The notes: generated from the sequence alone by a model not told the origin. DNA of 64,000 nucleotides from Parafrankia elaeagni (GCF_000374165.1 NZ_KB893683.1:74833-138832); one strand, 5' to 3'. Positions 8,753 through 18,195 are shown, numbered from the stretch's first letter. Numbers and translations: made by a program.

Positions 8753-9462
8753 GGCTGCCGCCGCCGGGCGTGCGTCAGCACCACGCTGCCGGTGGTGTCG
8801 GGCGCGCGGCGATCGGACAGCGCGACCAGCGGCGAGAGCGCCGCGGCCGCGTTCCAGCCGACCCGGCCGCCCTTGGCCGACAGGCCGAGGTAGAGCCGCT
8901 CCGCCCGCTCGGACCGGAACATGTACGTCTGGCGGACGACCTCCAGCCCGGCCGTGTCCAGCAGCTTCACCAGCCGCTCACCCGGATACGTGTGCTGGAC
9001 GTGGTATTTCTCCCGGTGCCGGGCGAACAGGTCGGGCCAGCGCTCGGCCCGGGTCAGCGCGTCGGCGGACATCACCAGGTCGCCGCCGGGCCGCAGCACC
9101 CGCGCCATCTCGGCCAGCGCGGCCGGGCCGTCGTCGAAGTGCTCGATCGCGCAGACGGACATGACCACGTCGAACGTGGCGGGCGCGAAGGGCAGGCGCA
9201 GCGCGTCGCCCTCGACCAGGCCGGGGCGGTGCTTCAGGCGGCTTCCGAAGGCCAGCTTGTGCCGGGCGAGGTCCAGGCTCACCGCCCGGGCGCCGCGGCG
9301 GATCGCCTGACCGGCCCAGTAGCCGTCGCCGCCCGCGACGTCGAGCATCGTCCGGCCGTTCAGGTCGCCCGCCCAGGACAGCAGCGTCCCGACCTCGCGG
9401 CGGCGCATGACATGCACCTGATGGCCGGCGTAGGCAAGGGCATCGTCACGTAGGGGACTCAT
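8749..9462 (-). CDS. SAM-dependent class I methyltransferase
   Basis: The 237-residue protein carries the SAM-binding motif MLDVAGGDGYWAGQAIRRGA (about 40-59), an acidic end of the second strand (SLDLA), GDALRLPFAPATFDVVMSV and the post-motif LRPGGDLVMSAD. This is the layout of small-molecule or sugar methyltransferases of the Methyltransf_11 type. Within a glycan operon it probably methylates a sugar or a lipid-linked intermediate. It is 16 bases after a GT4 gene and overlaps the following small membrane gene by four bases. The substrate is not shown by the sequence. Confidence 0.8.
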   Translation of the reverse strand: MSPLRDDALAYAGHQVHVMRRREVGTLLSWAGDLNGRTMLDVAGGDGYWAGQAIRRGARAVSLDLARHKLAFGSRLKHRPGLVEGDALRLPFAPATFDVVMSVCAIEHFDDGPAALAEMARVLRPGGDLVMSADALTRAERWPDLFARHREKYHVQHTYPGERLVKLLDTAGLEVVRQTYMFRSERAERLYLGLSAKGGRVGWNAAAALSPLVALSDRRAPDTTGSVVLTHARRRQP

Positions 9463-9478
9463 GGCGGACAGTTTGCCG

Positions 9479-10687
9479 TCAGGACGTCGTCAGCACGGCG
9501 TCGAGGTAGCGCTCCCAGGCGACGTCGGTGTCAGGCGGGCTCACCTTCGCGCGCAGCGCGGCGAGGACGCCGGGCTCGTACAGCCGCCGCAGCGCCGCGG
9601 CGAGCGCGGCCGGATCGTCCGGCGGGACGAGCAGACCGTCGACCCCGTCCCGGACCGAGGCGGCCAGCGTCCCGACGCTCGTCGCGACGACGGGCCGGCC
9701 GTGCAGGTGCGCGAGGTCGACGTTCTGCGAGGCCGTGCCGGCCCGGTAGGGCAGCACCAGCGCGTCGGCGGCGGCGAACAGCCCCGGGACGTCCTCGGCC
9801 GGCACGTAGCCGGGACGCAGCTCGACCCGCTCCGTCAGGCCCAGCTCCGCCACCAGGTCGCGGGTCGCCTCCACACCGCCCCAGAACTCCCCCGCCACGG
9901 TCAGCCCGACCTCCGCCGGCCCCTGCGCAAGCGCGCGCAGCAGCACGTCGAGGCCCTTGTACGGCCGGACCAGTCCGAAGAAGAGCAGCCGGTGGGCCGG
10001 GTTCGCCTCGCTGCCGGAGGCACCGGCTGACACCTCGGCCGGGAAATCCGCGGAAGCGGCGGCGCTGACGGCTCCGCCGCCGGCGGCGGAGCCGTCAGCG
10101 GACGGGCGCCACAGGTGCGGGGCCATCTCCGCGACCCGCACGGGGGCGCTGGCAAGCCGGCCGGCGAGCTCCGCCTGGGCCTCGGTGTGCACTAGGACGG
10201 CGGAGCAGCGGCGCAGCACGGCTGAGATCAGCGGCTCGTCGACCGACCGGCGCTCGTGCGGCAGCACGTTGTGGCACAGCGCGAGCACTGTGGGACCCCC
10301 ACGCAGCCCGGCCAGGATCCCGAGGTAGGCGGGTGCCTGGATCGGGGTGACGACCACCAGCACGACCAGATCCACCGCCGGGCCGCGGCCGGAACCAGGA
10401 CCGGGGCCGGGACCAGGGCCGGGACCGCGGCGGCGCAGCCGGCGGCCCAGGCGGAACCAGCTGTCGGGCCGGCGCCAGGACAGCGGGTAGGCGGTGGCGG
10501 CGAACGGCGTCCCCTCCGGGGTGTCGACGCGCTGGCGCCCCGGGTAGAGCCGCGCCGGGTACTGGTGGGACCAGGACTCGATCCGCACGTCGTGCCCACG
10601 CGCCGTCAGGCGGTGCGCCAGTTCGGTGGTGTGCTGGGCGATCCCGCCCTTGTACGGGTGCGTCGGCCCGACGATCGCGATGCGCAT
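9479..10687 (-). CDS. GT4-family glycosyltransferase with Gly-Pro-rich linker
   Basis: The protein (402 aa, ATG) opens MRIAIVGPTHPYKGGIAQHT, a typical GT4 N-terminus with the acceptor glycine loop. The donor domain contains FFGLVRPYKGLDVLLRAL and LPYRAGTASQNVDLAHLHGR; the final glutamate motif is less canonical than in its neighbours (an A-x-x-x-G-R-P-V-V form replaces the usual E-G-F-G motif). Residues around 85-100 form a Gly-Pro run (GPGPGPGPGSG) encoded by GC hexamer repeats, and a second Ala/Ser-rich insert lies near 220. It lies 7 bases after the GtrB-like gene, so the two are probably translated from one message. Confidence 0.8.
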   Translation of the reverse strand: MRIAIVGPTHPYKGGIAQHTTELAHRLTARGHDVRIESWSHQYPARLYPGRQRVDTPEGTPFAATAYPLSWRRPDSWFRLGRRLRRRGPGPGPGPGPGSGRGPAVDLVVLVVVTPIQAPAYLGILAGLRGGPTVLALCHNVLPHERRSVDEPLISAVLRRCSAVLVHTEAQAELAGRLASAPVRVAEMAPHLWRPSADGSAAGGGAVSAAASADFPAEVSAGASGSEANPAHRLLFFGLVRPYKGLDVLLRALAQGPAEVGLTVAGEFWGGVEATRDLVAELGLTERVELRPGYVPAEDVPGLFAAADALVLPYRAGTASQNVDLAHLHGRPVVATSVGTLAASVRDGVDGLLVPPDDPAALAAALRRLYEPGVLAALRAKVSPPDTDVAWERYLDAVLTTS

Positions 10688-10694
10688 GGCCGGT

Positions 10695-11639
10695 TCAGGT
10701 GTCGCTGCGTGACCGGGCGACCAGATCACCGATCAACGCGAGCACCACGATCTGGAAACCGACCAGAATCGCGAGCAGTGTCGACGTGGTGACCCGGAAG
10801 TCGTAGCGGACGACGTCCGCGATCAGCTTCACGAAACCGAGCGCCATGATCCACAACGCGACCGGCATCAGGACCTTGAGCGGGTCGAAGTACATGACCA
10901 TCCGCAGTACCTGCAGGATGTACCGGCGCGCGTCGCGGAACGGGTGGAACTTCGACGTCCCGGACCGCTTCGCATAGCCGATCGGCAGGTAGTCCACCGG
11001 GTGCTGGTTGGACAGGAACGCCATGGTGATCGTCGTGACGCAGGAGAACCCGGGCGGAAGCAGCCTCAGGTAGGGCAGGGAGACGTCCCGCCGGAAGGCA
11101 CGCAGGCCGGAGTTGAGGTCAGGAATCTTCGTCCCGGAAAGCCGCTGGGCGATCATCCGGATGAGCCACTTCGCGGGCACCCGCGCCCATTTGTGCGTGC
11201 CTTCCTCGGAGGTCCGGGCGCCGACGACCTGATCGACGTCGAGATTGTCGTCCAGGTACCGGACGAACTCCGGAATCCGCTCGTTCGGGTACGTCATGTC
11301 CGCGTCGGTCCAGACGACGATCTTTCCGCGAGCCTCCTGGGTACCGATGCGGCGCGCGGTGCCCGACCCGCCGTTACGGCGGAACGGCATCAGCCGCATG
11401 TGCGGGAACTTCCCGGCGACATCACGCAGTACCGCGAGCGTGTTGTCGGTCGACTTGTCGTCGATCACGAGAAGCTCGTAGCTGTAGCCGCTGGCGTCCA
11501 TCGCCGCGCTGATGCGCTCGAGCTCCAGGACGACATGGTCCTGCTCGTTGTAGCAGGGGAGCACCACCGTCACGTAGGGCGGTGCCTCGACCTCCGGGCT
11601 GGCCTGGTGATCGGCTGGAAGGATGGCACTGACACTCAC
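10695..11639 (-). CDS. GT2 polyprenyl-phosphate sugar transferase, GtrB/DPM1-like
   Basis: This 314-residue enzyme should transfer a sugar from a nucleotide to undecaprenyl or decaprenyl phosphate on the inner membrane face. Motifs are VTVVLPCYNEQDH, LLVIDDKSTDNT, VVWTDADMTYP and a QRLSGTKIPDLNSGLRAF segment. Two hydrophobic helices close the protein (about 240-262 and 276-300), as in GtrB and bacterial dolichyl-phosphate mannose synthase relatives. The GTG at 11639 has GGGAG about ten bases upstream. It is the first gene of the minus-strand cluster. A GtrA-like flippase gene lies far away at 46928; GtrB and GtrA usually work together. The sugar is not known. Confidence 0.8.
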   Translation of the reverse strand: MSVSAILPADHQASPEVEAPPYVTVVLPCYNEQDHVVLELERISAAMDASGYSYELLVIDDKSTDNTLAVLRDVAGKFPHMRLMPFRRNGGSGTARRIGTQEARGKIVVWTDADMTYPNERIPEFVRYLDDNLDVDQVVGARTSEEGTHKWARVPAKWLIRMIAQRLSGTKIPDLNSGLRAFRRDVSLPYLRLLPPGFSCVTTITMAFLSNQHPVDYLPIGYAKRSGTSKFHPFRDARRYILQVLRMVMYFDPLKVLMPVALWIMALGFVKLIADVVRYDFRVTTSTLLAILVGFQIVVLALIGDLVARSRSDT

Positions 11640-11764
11640 GTCGCTGTTGCTCCCGGTAGTCGTCGCGCGCCCGCGTTCCGTCCCCGGCAGCTCGCAGGCA
11701 GTCCGCTCACCAGGGTGACACGGCCCAGGACGGGGCCGAACTCCGGTCACCGTCGGGACGGGCC

Positions 11765-11770
11765 TACTGT
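11765..11770 (+). promoter_or_regulatory. Candidate -10 box, leaderless start
   Basis: TACTGT fits the actinobacterial TANNNT -10 pattern and leaves 8 bases to the GTG at 11779, about where transcription would begin. The mRNA would then be leaderless or nearly so. Confidence 0.4.
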
Positions 11771-11778
11771 TACGACCT

Positions 11779-12453
11779 GTGGGGACGTTCAGAGGTGATC
11801 TACGCGAGTATGTGCGTCATGTGCGGGCCCTGCGGGCGGCACAGGAGACCTCGGCGCGCTCGTTCGTGGCCGGGTTGAGGTACCCGCTCGCCCATCGGCA
11901 GCCGATCTGGACCGGTTCGCGCACGGTGATCGAAGGCCGTGAGCGGATCGAGTTCGCCGACGGCGCCGCGCTGCGGGTCGGGCTCGCATCGTTCGGGCTG
12001 ACCTCGAAGCACGACGTCTCGATAGTGCGGGTCCATCCCGAGGGCCGGATCCGCTGCGAGGGAGTCGTCTCGCTGCAGCGCGGGATTCGGGTCGTGGTCG
12101 ACTCGGGCGTGCTCGAACTCGGCCCCTTCGCGAACATCAACGGATTCGCGAAGATCCTGGTGCGCGAGCGCGTCTCGATCGGCGCCTACTGCAATGTCTC
12201 CTGGGACACCCAGCTTCTCGACAACGATTTCCACCCGATGGTCGTCGACGGGGTGGAACAGCCCATGAGCGGGCCGATCGTCCTCGAGGACCGGGCCTGG
12301 ATCGGCGCCGGCGCGATCGTTCTCAAGGGCGTCACCGTCGGTGAGAGCGCCGTGGTCGCGGCCGGCTCGGTCGTGACCCGGAGCGTCCCCGCGAAGGCGA
12401 TCGTCGCCGGCTCGCCGGCGAAGGTCGTCGGGCACATCGACTACTGGCGTTGA
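11779..12453 (+). CDS. Left-handed beta-helix acyltransferase (maltose/galactoside O-acetyltransferase-like)
   Basis: The 224-residue protein should acetylate or acylate a sugar using acyl-CoA. Its C-terminal half has hexapeptide repeats (VLELGPFANINGFAKILV, VSIGAYCNVSWD) and the typical WIGAGAIVLKGVTVGESAVV and SVVTRSVPAKAIVAGSPAKV end of the CatB/WcaF group; the catalytic histidine is probably in LLDNDFHPMVV. The N-terminal 90 residues are extra and not recognised. The gene diverges from the GT cluster and is followed after four bases by a GT-C-like membrane gene, so the two probably form one operon acting on the same surface glycan. Confidence 0.8.
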   Translation: MGTFRGDLREYVRHVRALRAAQETSARSFVAGLRYPLAHRQPIWTGSRTVIEGRERIEFADGAALRVGLASFGLTSKHDVSIVRVHPEGRIRCEGVVSLQRGIRVVVDSGVLELGPFANINGFAKILVRERVSIGAYCNVSWDTQLLDNDFHPMVVDGVEQPMSGPIVLEDRAWIGAGAIVLKGVTVGESAVVAAGSVVTRSVPAKAIVAGSPAKVVGHIDYWR

Positions 12454-12457
12454 GCCT

Positions 12458-14641
12458 GTGGCCCCGTCACCCACCGCCCCGATACCGCCGGCGTCCCCGG
12501 CACGGCCCCTGACCGGTCGCACCGGTGGCGGAGGCCTCGACGGCGGGACACGCCTGCGCCCGCTGCGGCTGCTGCGTTCCGTCCCGCTGCCGATCTGGCT
12601 GATCACCGCGCTGTTCGGCGCGCTGCTCGCCAGCTGGTCGGTGCTGGTGCCGCAGTACCACGCACCGGACGAGCCGAACCAGGTCGACGCCGTCATGCGC
12701 CTCGTCCAGGGGGCCGGGTGGCCGCATCCGGGGAACGCCTTCGTCCGCCCGGACGGGGTCGGCGCGATCGCGGCCTCGCCGTACGGCTCGGAGGCAGCGC
12801 CCTACGAGCTGGACTTCGCGCCGATCACCCGGGCCGGGGCAGTCCCCCGCGACGACCGCCCGACCTGGGACGAGCTGGGTGACACCCGGCAGGCCGACGG
12901 TGAGGTGCAGCCGCCCGGCGACATCCAGCAGCTCGTCCAGCACCCGCCGCTGTACTACCTGGTCGGCGCCGCGGCGCTGTGGGCGCTTCCCGGTGACGGC
13001 GACGAACTGCGCTGGGATGTCACGATCGGCGCGCTGCGTCTGATGAGCGCCCTGATGGTGATGTGGCTCCCGCTTCTCGCCTGGGCCGGTGCGCACCGGC
13101 TCAGCGGCGGGAACCGCATCGCGGCCACCTGCGCGGCGCTGCTGCCACTGGCGATCCCCCAGCTCAGCCACATCGGAGCCAGTGTCAACAACGACAACCT
13201 GCTCGCCCTCACCGCGGGGCTGGCGACGGTCACGATCATCTACGTGCTGCGCGGTGACACCTCGCTGCGCACCGCCGCCTGGGCTGGTCTGTTCATCGGG
13301 CTCGCACTGTTGTCGAAGTCGCTCGGGATCGTGCTGGTCCCGATGGCCGCGCTCGCCTACCTGGTCGCCTGGCGGCGCGCCCGCCGGGACGCGCCGGCGA
13401 GCGCCCGAAGCCCGGCGGCCTCCGGGCGGGGGGCGAGGGCTGGCCGAGGGGCGAGCTCCGGTCGGGATGCGGCGGCGGGCCAGGACCGGGACGCTCCGTT
13501 CCTGCTGGCCGACACCGGGCTGATGACCGTGCTGCCGGGCGCCACCCGGTTCCCGTGGCGCCAGCTGCTGCTCGGGGGCGTCATCATGATCGCTTCCGGG
13601 GGCTGGTGGTGGGTCGTCAACCTCGTCCGCTACCACACCTTCCAGCCCGAGACGCCCGGCTTCCCCCCCGGTGACTACCTCGGCGACGACTGGGGCGCCT
13701 ACCTCGACATCCTGGTCAACGGGACGGCGCGGCGGTGGTGGGGCTCGTTCGGCTGGTTCGAGACGAACCTGCCGATGGAGGTCGTCGCGGCCGCGAGCGT
13801 CGTGGTGATCGCCCTGTTCGCACTGGCCGTCATCCGCGGCCGCGACGGCCGCACCAGGGTGAATCTCCTTTTCCTGCTCTGGCCCACCATCGGCCTTTTC
13901 GGGCTGATGACCCTGCAGGCCACACTCGCCTTTACCGACCACGGCCACGTGAGCGGAATTTCGGGGCGGTATCTGTACGCGGGTGTGACGGCCCTGGCAA
14001 TCGGCGTCGGCATGGGCGCGGCGGCCTTCGGCCGGCATGTCTCGCGGTACTTTCCCGTTCTGTTCCTCGCCGCCGCCGCCGCTGTTCAGTGGTGGTCCGT
14101 CCGGACAGTTCTCACACATTTCTGGAAACCTGCCGGCGGCGATCTCGGCGACGCCTGGGAGGCGATGACGACCTGGTCGCCGTGGCCGCCGTCCGCCGCT
14201 GTCGTGACCGTGTGGACCGGGGTGGCTCTGGCCGTCATGGTCCTCGTCGCCTGCGTGTGGACGGCGGTGCTGGGCGACGGCCAGGACCGGCCCGAACCAC
14301 CGGTGTTCCGGGACCCGACCGGGTGGCCGCCCGGGCCGGACATCTGGGTCCCCGGCCGGCTCACCGTCGAGGATCCCGCTACCGATCATGTCTCCCGGCC
14401 GTCCCCCCAGCCAGCCCCCGGGACAGCCCCCGAGACAGCGGAACCGGTCCCGGCGGAACCGTCGCGAACCGATTCGGCGCCCAGTGGTTCGGCGGCACCG
14501 AAATCCACGCCTTCACGGTCGGGGCCTGACGAGCGCGGGTCTTCCGGCTCGTTCCGGTCCGGGTCCTCGACAGTCACGTCAGCGCCCTCCACGGCAAAAG
14601 GGAAGCCACCGAGCACCACCAGCCCCGTGCCGTCACACTGA
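12458..14641 (+). CDS. Multi-pass GT-C-like membrane protein (DUF2142-like)
   Basis: The protein (727 aa, GTG) has about eleven membrane helices between residues 45 and 600, an acidic motif in the first outer loop (YHAPDEPNQVDAVMR, the usual place of the GT-C catalytic aspartate), LVQHPPLYYLVG, GASVNNDNLLAL and GGWWWVVNLVRYHTF. These are shared with the proteins at 38863 and, less closely, 31590. GT-C enzymes use lipid-phosphate sugars outside the membrane. A Pro/Ser-rich tail of about 110 residues follows the last helix. The gene starts four bases after the acyltransferase stop. Substrate and product are not known, and a non-catalytic role is possible. Confidence 0.7.
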   Translation: MAPSPTAPIPPASPARPLTGRTGGGGLDGGTRLRPLRLLRSVPLPIWLITALFGALLASWSVLVPQYHAPDEPNQVDAVMRLVQGAGWPHPGNAFVRPDGVGAIAASPYGSEAAPYELDFAPITRAGAVPRDDRPTWDELGDTRQADGEVQPPGDIQQLVQHPPLYYLVGAAALWALPGDGDELRWDVTIGALRLMSALMVMWLPLLAWAGAHRLSGGNRIAATCAALLPLAIPQLSHIGASVNNDNLLALTAGLATVTIIYVLRGDTSLRTAAWAGLFIGLALLSKSLGIVLVPMAALAYLVAWRRARRDAPASARSPAASGRGARAGRGASSGRDAAAGQDRDAPFLLADTGLMTVLPGATRFPWRQLLLGGVIMIASGGWWWVVNLVRYHTFQPETPGFPPGDYLGDDWGAYLDILVNGTARRWWGSFGWFETNLPMEVVAAASVVVIALFALAVIRGRDGRTRVNLLFLLWPTIGLFGLMTLQATLAFTDHGHVSGISGRYLYAGVTALAIGVGMGAAAFGRHVSRYFPVLFLAAAAAVQWWSVRTVLTHFWKPAGGDLGDAWEAMTTWSPWPPSAAVVTVWTGVALAVMVLVACVWTAVLGDGQDRPEPPVFRDPTGWPPGPDIWVPGRLTVEDPATDHVSRPSPQPAPGTAPETAEPVPAEPSRTDSAPSGSAAPKSTPSRSGPDERGSSGSFRSGSSTVTSAPSTAKGKPPSTTSPVPSH

Positions 14642-14702
14642 AAGCAGGCCGTGGACCGCTCACGTAGGCTCCCGGTAACGTCATCTCGGTTCGGGGGAAG
14701 CC

Positions 14703-17417
14703 GTGCGCCGAAAGCGGGACTGGGAAACCACACCGCCTGCGGACTCGACCGGGCCCTCGTTGACCGCCGCAGCACGGATGACAACGCCACTCGGCCCCGG
14801 TGACCCGGGCCGTCTCGGCCATTACACGCTGATCGGCCGCCTCGGCGAGGGCGGCATGGGCACCGTCTACCTGGGCCGCGGCCTCGACGACCGGCTCGTC
14901 GCCGTCAAGGTGATCCGGGCCGATCTGGCCCGCATGCCCGAGTTCCGGGCACGCTTCCACCGCGAGGCGGACATCGCCCGGCGGGTCGCGCGCTTCTGCA
15001 CGGCCGAGGTCCTCGACGTCGTCGACCCACCCGACGGGCAGCCGTACCTGGTGACCGAGTACGTCGACGGGCTCACCCTGGCGCAGGCGGTGAACGTCGA
15101 GGGCCCGCTGCGCTCGGCAGACCTGGAGCGGGTGGCGGTCAGCGTCGCCGCGGCGCTCACCGCGATCCACGGTGCCGGGCTCGTCCACCGGGATCTCAAA
15201 CCGTCCAACGTGCTGCTCTCCACCCTCGGGCCCCGGGTGATCGATTTCGGTATCGCCCGCGCCCTGGACGCGCAGACCATGCTCAGCCAGGAGATCCAGC
15301 GCATCGGCACGCCGGCGTTCATGGCCCCCGAGCAGGCCAACGGCGAGCCGGTGACCGCCGCGGCCGACATCTTCGCCTGGGGCGGGCTGGTCACCTACGC
15401 CGGCACCGGCTCCTTCCCGTTCGGCGACGGGCCGACTCCGGTGCAGCTCTACCGGGTCGTCCACCGCGAGCCACTGCTGGACGGGCTCAACCCGACGCTG
15501 CGGCCCATCGTCGAGCAGGCGATGCGCAAGGACCCCGCCGACCGCCCGACCGCGCAGGAGCTGTTCCTGCGCCTGGTCGGTACCGGGCCTGCGACCCATC
15601 CTGATCCCGCGGTCTCCGCGGCGATCCGGACGAGTGGCCCGCCAGCTCCCGGCGGTGCGCCGGGTGCCGGCGGAACCGTTTCAGCTGCCGGCGACGGAGC
15701 GGCACCCGACGACGACGCGACGGGCACGATCAGCCGCCCACGCGGCCAGCCAGGCGCCGGCGGCATCCCACCTCATGCCGACAGCCCCCCTCATGCCGAC
15801 AGCCCGCCTGGTCCCGACAGCCCGCCCGGTGCCGACAGCCCGCCTGGTCCCAGCGCCGAGGCGAGCGGCGCGCTCAGCGGCCCGCCAGGTGCCACCGCCG
15901 ATCTACCGGGATCCGTCGGGACGCCGGGTGGACCGGCTGCCGTCGGCACCCCGTCGGCACGCTCGCTCGCCGACGTACCGGCGCAGCCCGCTCCAGAACA
16001 CGACCTCGCCACCGGTCCCCGGCACCCGACATCCGCCGGCACCGGCACCGGCGGCAGCAGCGGCGGCGGCGGCGGTCACGGTGACGTGGACCGCGGCGGA
16101 CCGGCCGTCACCCGGTTCCTCACGCCGACGACGCGCCGCCGGATCGCGCTGTTCGCCGCGCCGGTGCTCGCACTGCTGCTGATCGCCGCGCTCGTCCCGC
16201 TGGCCTTCACCGGCGGTGGGAACGACGAGAAGACACGGGACGAGGTGGCTCGTCGTGTCGTGTCCACGGCCGAGGCGATCCGCGACTCGGACGCCGAACG
16301 CGCCGCACGCCTGAGCCTGGCCGCCTTCCGGATAAGCCCGGTGCCGGAGGCCCGCGCGAGCCTGCGGACGTCCTTCTCCCCCGCCACCGCGAGCGTGCTG
16401 AGCGGCCACAGCTCGTCGGTCCTCGGCCTGGGAGTCAGCCAGGACGGGCGCACCGTCGCCACCGGCGGCGCCGACAACCTGGTGCAGCTGTGGGGCGTCT
16501 CCGACCGCGCGCGCCCCGAGAAGCTCGCCACCATCACCGCGCACACCGGCTGGGTGCTCGACGCGACGTTCAGCCCGGACGGAAAGCTGCTCGCCACCGC
16601 CAGCTACGACCGCACCGTGCGACTGTGGGATATCAGCGACCTGGCCCAGCCGCGGCAGCTCTCGGTCCTGCTCGGGCACAACGGCTACGTCCTCGACGCC
16701 GAGTTCTCCCCCGACGGGGGGATGCTGGCCACCTCGGGCTACGACAACACGGCCCGGCTGTGGGATGTCAGCAATCCGGCCGAGCCGAGCGAGCTCGCCG
16801 TCCTCGACCGGCACACCAGCTGGGTCAACGAGATCGCGTTCAGTCCGGACGGAAAGCTGCTGGCCACCGCCAGCGCCGACCGCACCGCCCGGCTGTGGGA
16901 CATCACCAGCCCGCGCCGGCCGCGTCCGCTGGCCGCCATCACCGCCCACACGGACTACGTCTGGGCACTGGCCTTCAGCCCGGACGGGCGGCAGCTGGCC
17001 ACCGGCGCCTACGACGGGCTGGTGAAACTCTGGGACGTGACCGACCCGGCCAGGCCCCGTGCGACGGCGTCGGTGCTCGCCGACGAGAAATGGGTCTTCG
17101 ACCTCGCCTACAGCCCGGACGGCCGCACCCTGGCCACCGCCGGCTGGGACACCACCACCCACCTGTGGGACCTGACCACCCCCGGCCAGGCGACAGCCGC
17201 CGGGCGGATCTCCGGCCACGGCGACTGGGTCCAGGGCGTCGAGTTCACACCGGACAGCGCGTCACTTGTGACCATCAGCGACGACTACTCGGCCCGGATC
17301 TCCCGCATGGACGACGCCGGCCTCGTCGCCCGCGCCTGCGCCGACCCGGCCAACCAGATCACCCAGGCCGAATGGCAACGCGACATCGTCGACGTCCCCT
17401 ACCAGCCTGTCTGCTGA
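14703..17417 (+). CDS. Transmembrane Ser/Thr protein kinase with C-terminal WD40 repeats
   Basis: The 904-residue protein has a complete N-terminal Hanks kinase domain: glycine loop IGRLGEGGMGTVYLG, VAVKVI (Lys69), catalytic loop VHRDLKPSN (Asp164), DFG (Asp181) and the GTPAFMAPE activation segment. A Pro/Ser/Gly-rich linker with SPPG-type repeats spans about 305-470, one membrane helix lies near 480-500, and residues from about 555 form some seven WD40 repeats (HTGWVLDATFSPDGKLLATA type), which should sit outside the cell as a ligand-binding propeller. GTG 14703 is chosen for the GGGGGAA ribosome site; a TAGGCT box at 14665-14670 fits its promoter. A later ATG at 14778 lacks a ribosome site. 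The target is unknown. Confidence 0.88.
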   Translation: MRRKRDWETTPPADSTGPSLTAAARMTTPLGPGDPGRLGHYTLIGRLGEGGMGTVYLGRGLDDRLVAVKVIRADLARMPEFRARFHREADIARRVARFCTAEVLDVVDPPDGQPYLVTEYVDGLTLAQAVNVEGPLRSADLERVAVSVAAALTAIHGAGLVHRDLKPSNVLLSTLGPRVIDFGIARALDAQTMLSQEIQRIGTPAFMAPEQANGEPVTAAADIFAWGGLVTYAGTGSFPFGDGPTPVQLYRVVHREPLLDGLNPTLRPIVEQAMRKDPADRPTAQELFLRLVGTGPATHPDPAVSAAIRTSGPPAPGGAPGAGGTVSAAGDGAAPDDDATGTISRPRGQPGAGGIPPHADSPPHADSPPGPDSPPGADSPPGPSAEASGALSGPPGATADLPGSVGTPGGPAAVGTPSARSLADVPAQPAPEHDLATGPRHPTSAGTGTGGSSGGGGGHGDVDRGGPAVTRFLTPTTRRRIALFAAPVLALLLIAALVPLAFTGGGNDEKTRDEVARRVVSTAEAIRDSDAERAARLSLAAFRISPVPEARASLRTSFSPATASVLSGHSSSVLGLGVSQDGRTVATGGADNLVQLWGVSDRARPEKLATITAHTGWVLDATFSPDGKLLATASYDRTVRLWDISDLAQPRQLSVLLGHNGYVLDAEFSPDGGMLATSGYDNTARLWDVSNPAEPSELAVLDRHTSWVNEIAFSPDGKLLATASADRTARLWDITSPRRPRPLAAITAHTDYVWALAFSPDGRQLATGAYDGLVKLWDVTDPARPRATASVLADEKWVFDLAYSPDGRTLATAGWDTTTHLWDLTTPGQATAAGRISGHGDWVQGVEFTPDSASLVTISDDYSARISRMDDAGLVARACADPANQITQAEWQRDIVDVPYQPVC

Positions 17418-17517
17418 TCGGCGTAGGCCCGCCCACGGGACACAGACAGGCACACACCTAGATCGACGACTCCGGTGCTGCCGGAAAACGTCGGGCTACC
17501 CTGAGAAGGGCCGTCCG

Positions 17518-17577
17518 GCGCGCGATGTGCGGATGGCGCGCGATGTGCGGATGGGCAGTGCGGATGGGCAGTGCGGA
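17518..17577. repeat. Tandem repeats upstream of the Uma2 gene
   Basis: Two perfect copies of an 18-base unit (GCGCGCGATGTGCGGATG, 17518-17535 and 17536-17553) are followed directly by two perfect copies of a 12-base unit (GGCAGTGCGGAT, 17554-17577). They lie in the leader of the Uma2-like gene and share the GTGCGGAT core (TGCGGAT in all four). Confidence 0.9.
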
Positions 17578-17598
17578 TGGGCGAGGGGTGACCAGGCG

Positions 17599-18162
17599 AT
17601 GAGCATCGCCATCGACCATGTCGGGCCGTGGACCGTCGCCGACGTCCTCGCCCTGCCCGAGGAGCGGACCATCCGTTTCGAGCTCCTGGGGGAATCCCTC
17701 GTGATGTCTCCCGCGCCAGGCCTGCGTCATCAGCGTGCCTCGCTCCGGCTGGCCATGATCCTGCACGCGGCTGCCCGCACCGCCGACGCGCCGGTCGAGG
17801 TCCTGGAGGCCGTCAACGTCATCCTGCCTTCCGGTCTGGTGGTGCCTGACCTGGTGGTGCTCGACGCCGCCGCGGCCACGGAGAACGCCATCAGCCTCGA
17901 CGCCGAGGCCGTCCAGCTCGCGATCGAGCTGGTCTCGCCCGGGAGCCGCACCATCGACCGGAAGTTCAAGCCGGTGCTCTATGCCGAGGCCGCCATCCCG
18001 CGGTTCTGGCGCGTCGAGCTCGCCCCGGCGCCGATCCTCGTCGCCTACGAGCTCGACGGTGGTCGGTACGTCAAGCGGATCACGGCCCTCGCCGGCGCGA
18101 CCGCCCACCTGGAGGCCCCGTTCCCGGTGGACATCGATCCGGCCGACCTCGCCCGGCCCTAG
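17599..18162 (+). CDS. Uma2-family (DUF820) endonuclease-like protein
   Basis: This 187-residue protein matches the Uma2/DUF820 group of PD-(D/E)xK nuclease-fold proteins. Seen here are the N-terminal TVADVLALPEERTIRFELL, the metal-site region SGLVVPDLVVLD, and ELVSPGSRTIDRKFK, which gives the acidic and lysine residues of the catalytic core, followed by YAEAAIPRFWRV. The family is very common in cyanobacteria and actinobacteria, often in many copies, and its cellular role is not settled. The ATG at 17599 starts the conserved domain; several in-frame upstream starts run through tandem repeats and are less likely. It is not obviously linked to the glycan genes. Confidence 0.85.
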   Translation: MSIAIDHVGPWTVADVLALPEERTIRFELLGESLVMSPAPGLRHQRASLRLAMILHAAARTADAPVEVLEAVNVILPSGLVVPDLVVLDAAAATENAISLDAEAVQLAIELVSPGSRTIDRKFKPVLYAEAAIPRFWRVELAPAPILVAYELDGGRYVKRITALAGATAHLEAPFPVDIDPADLARP

Positions 18163-18182
18163 CCGGTCACCGCACGGTCTCC

Positions 18183-18188
18183 TACGCT
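18183..18188 (+). promoter_or_regulatory. Candidate -10 box, leaderless start
   Basis: TACGCT (TANNNT pattern) ends seven bases before the GTG at 18196. That spacing places the transcription start at or very near the start codon. Confidence 0.4.
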
Positions 18189-18195
18189 CGGGGGC

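Noticed and set aside
17599-18162. Uma2 gene as sign of a transposon or toxin system
   Set aside because: No transposase, terminal repeats or antitoxin lies nearby; the family is common as a lone gene.
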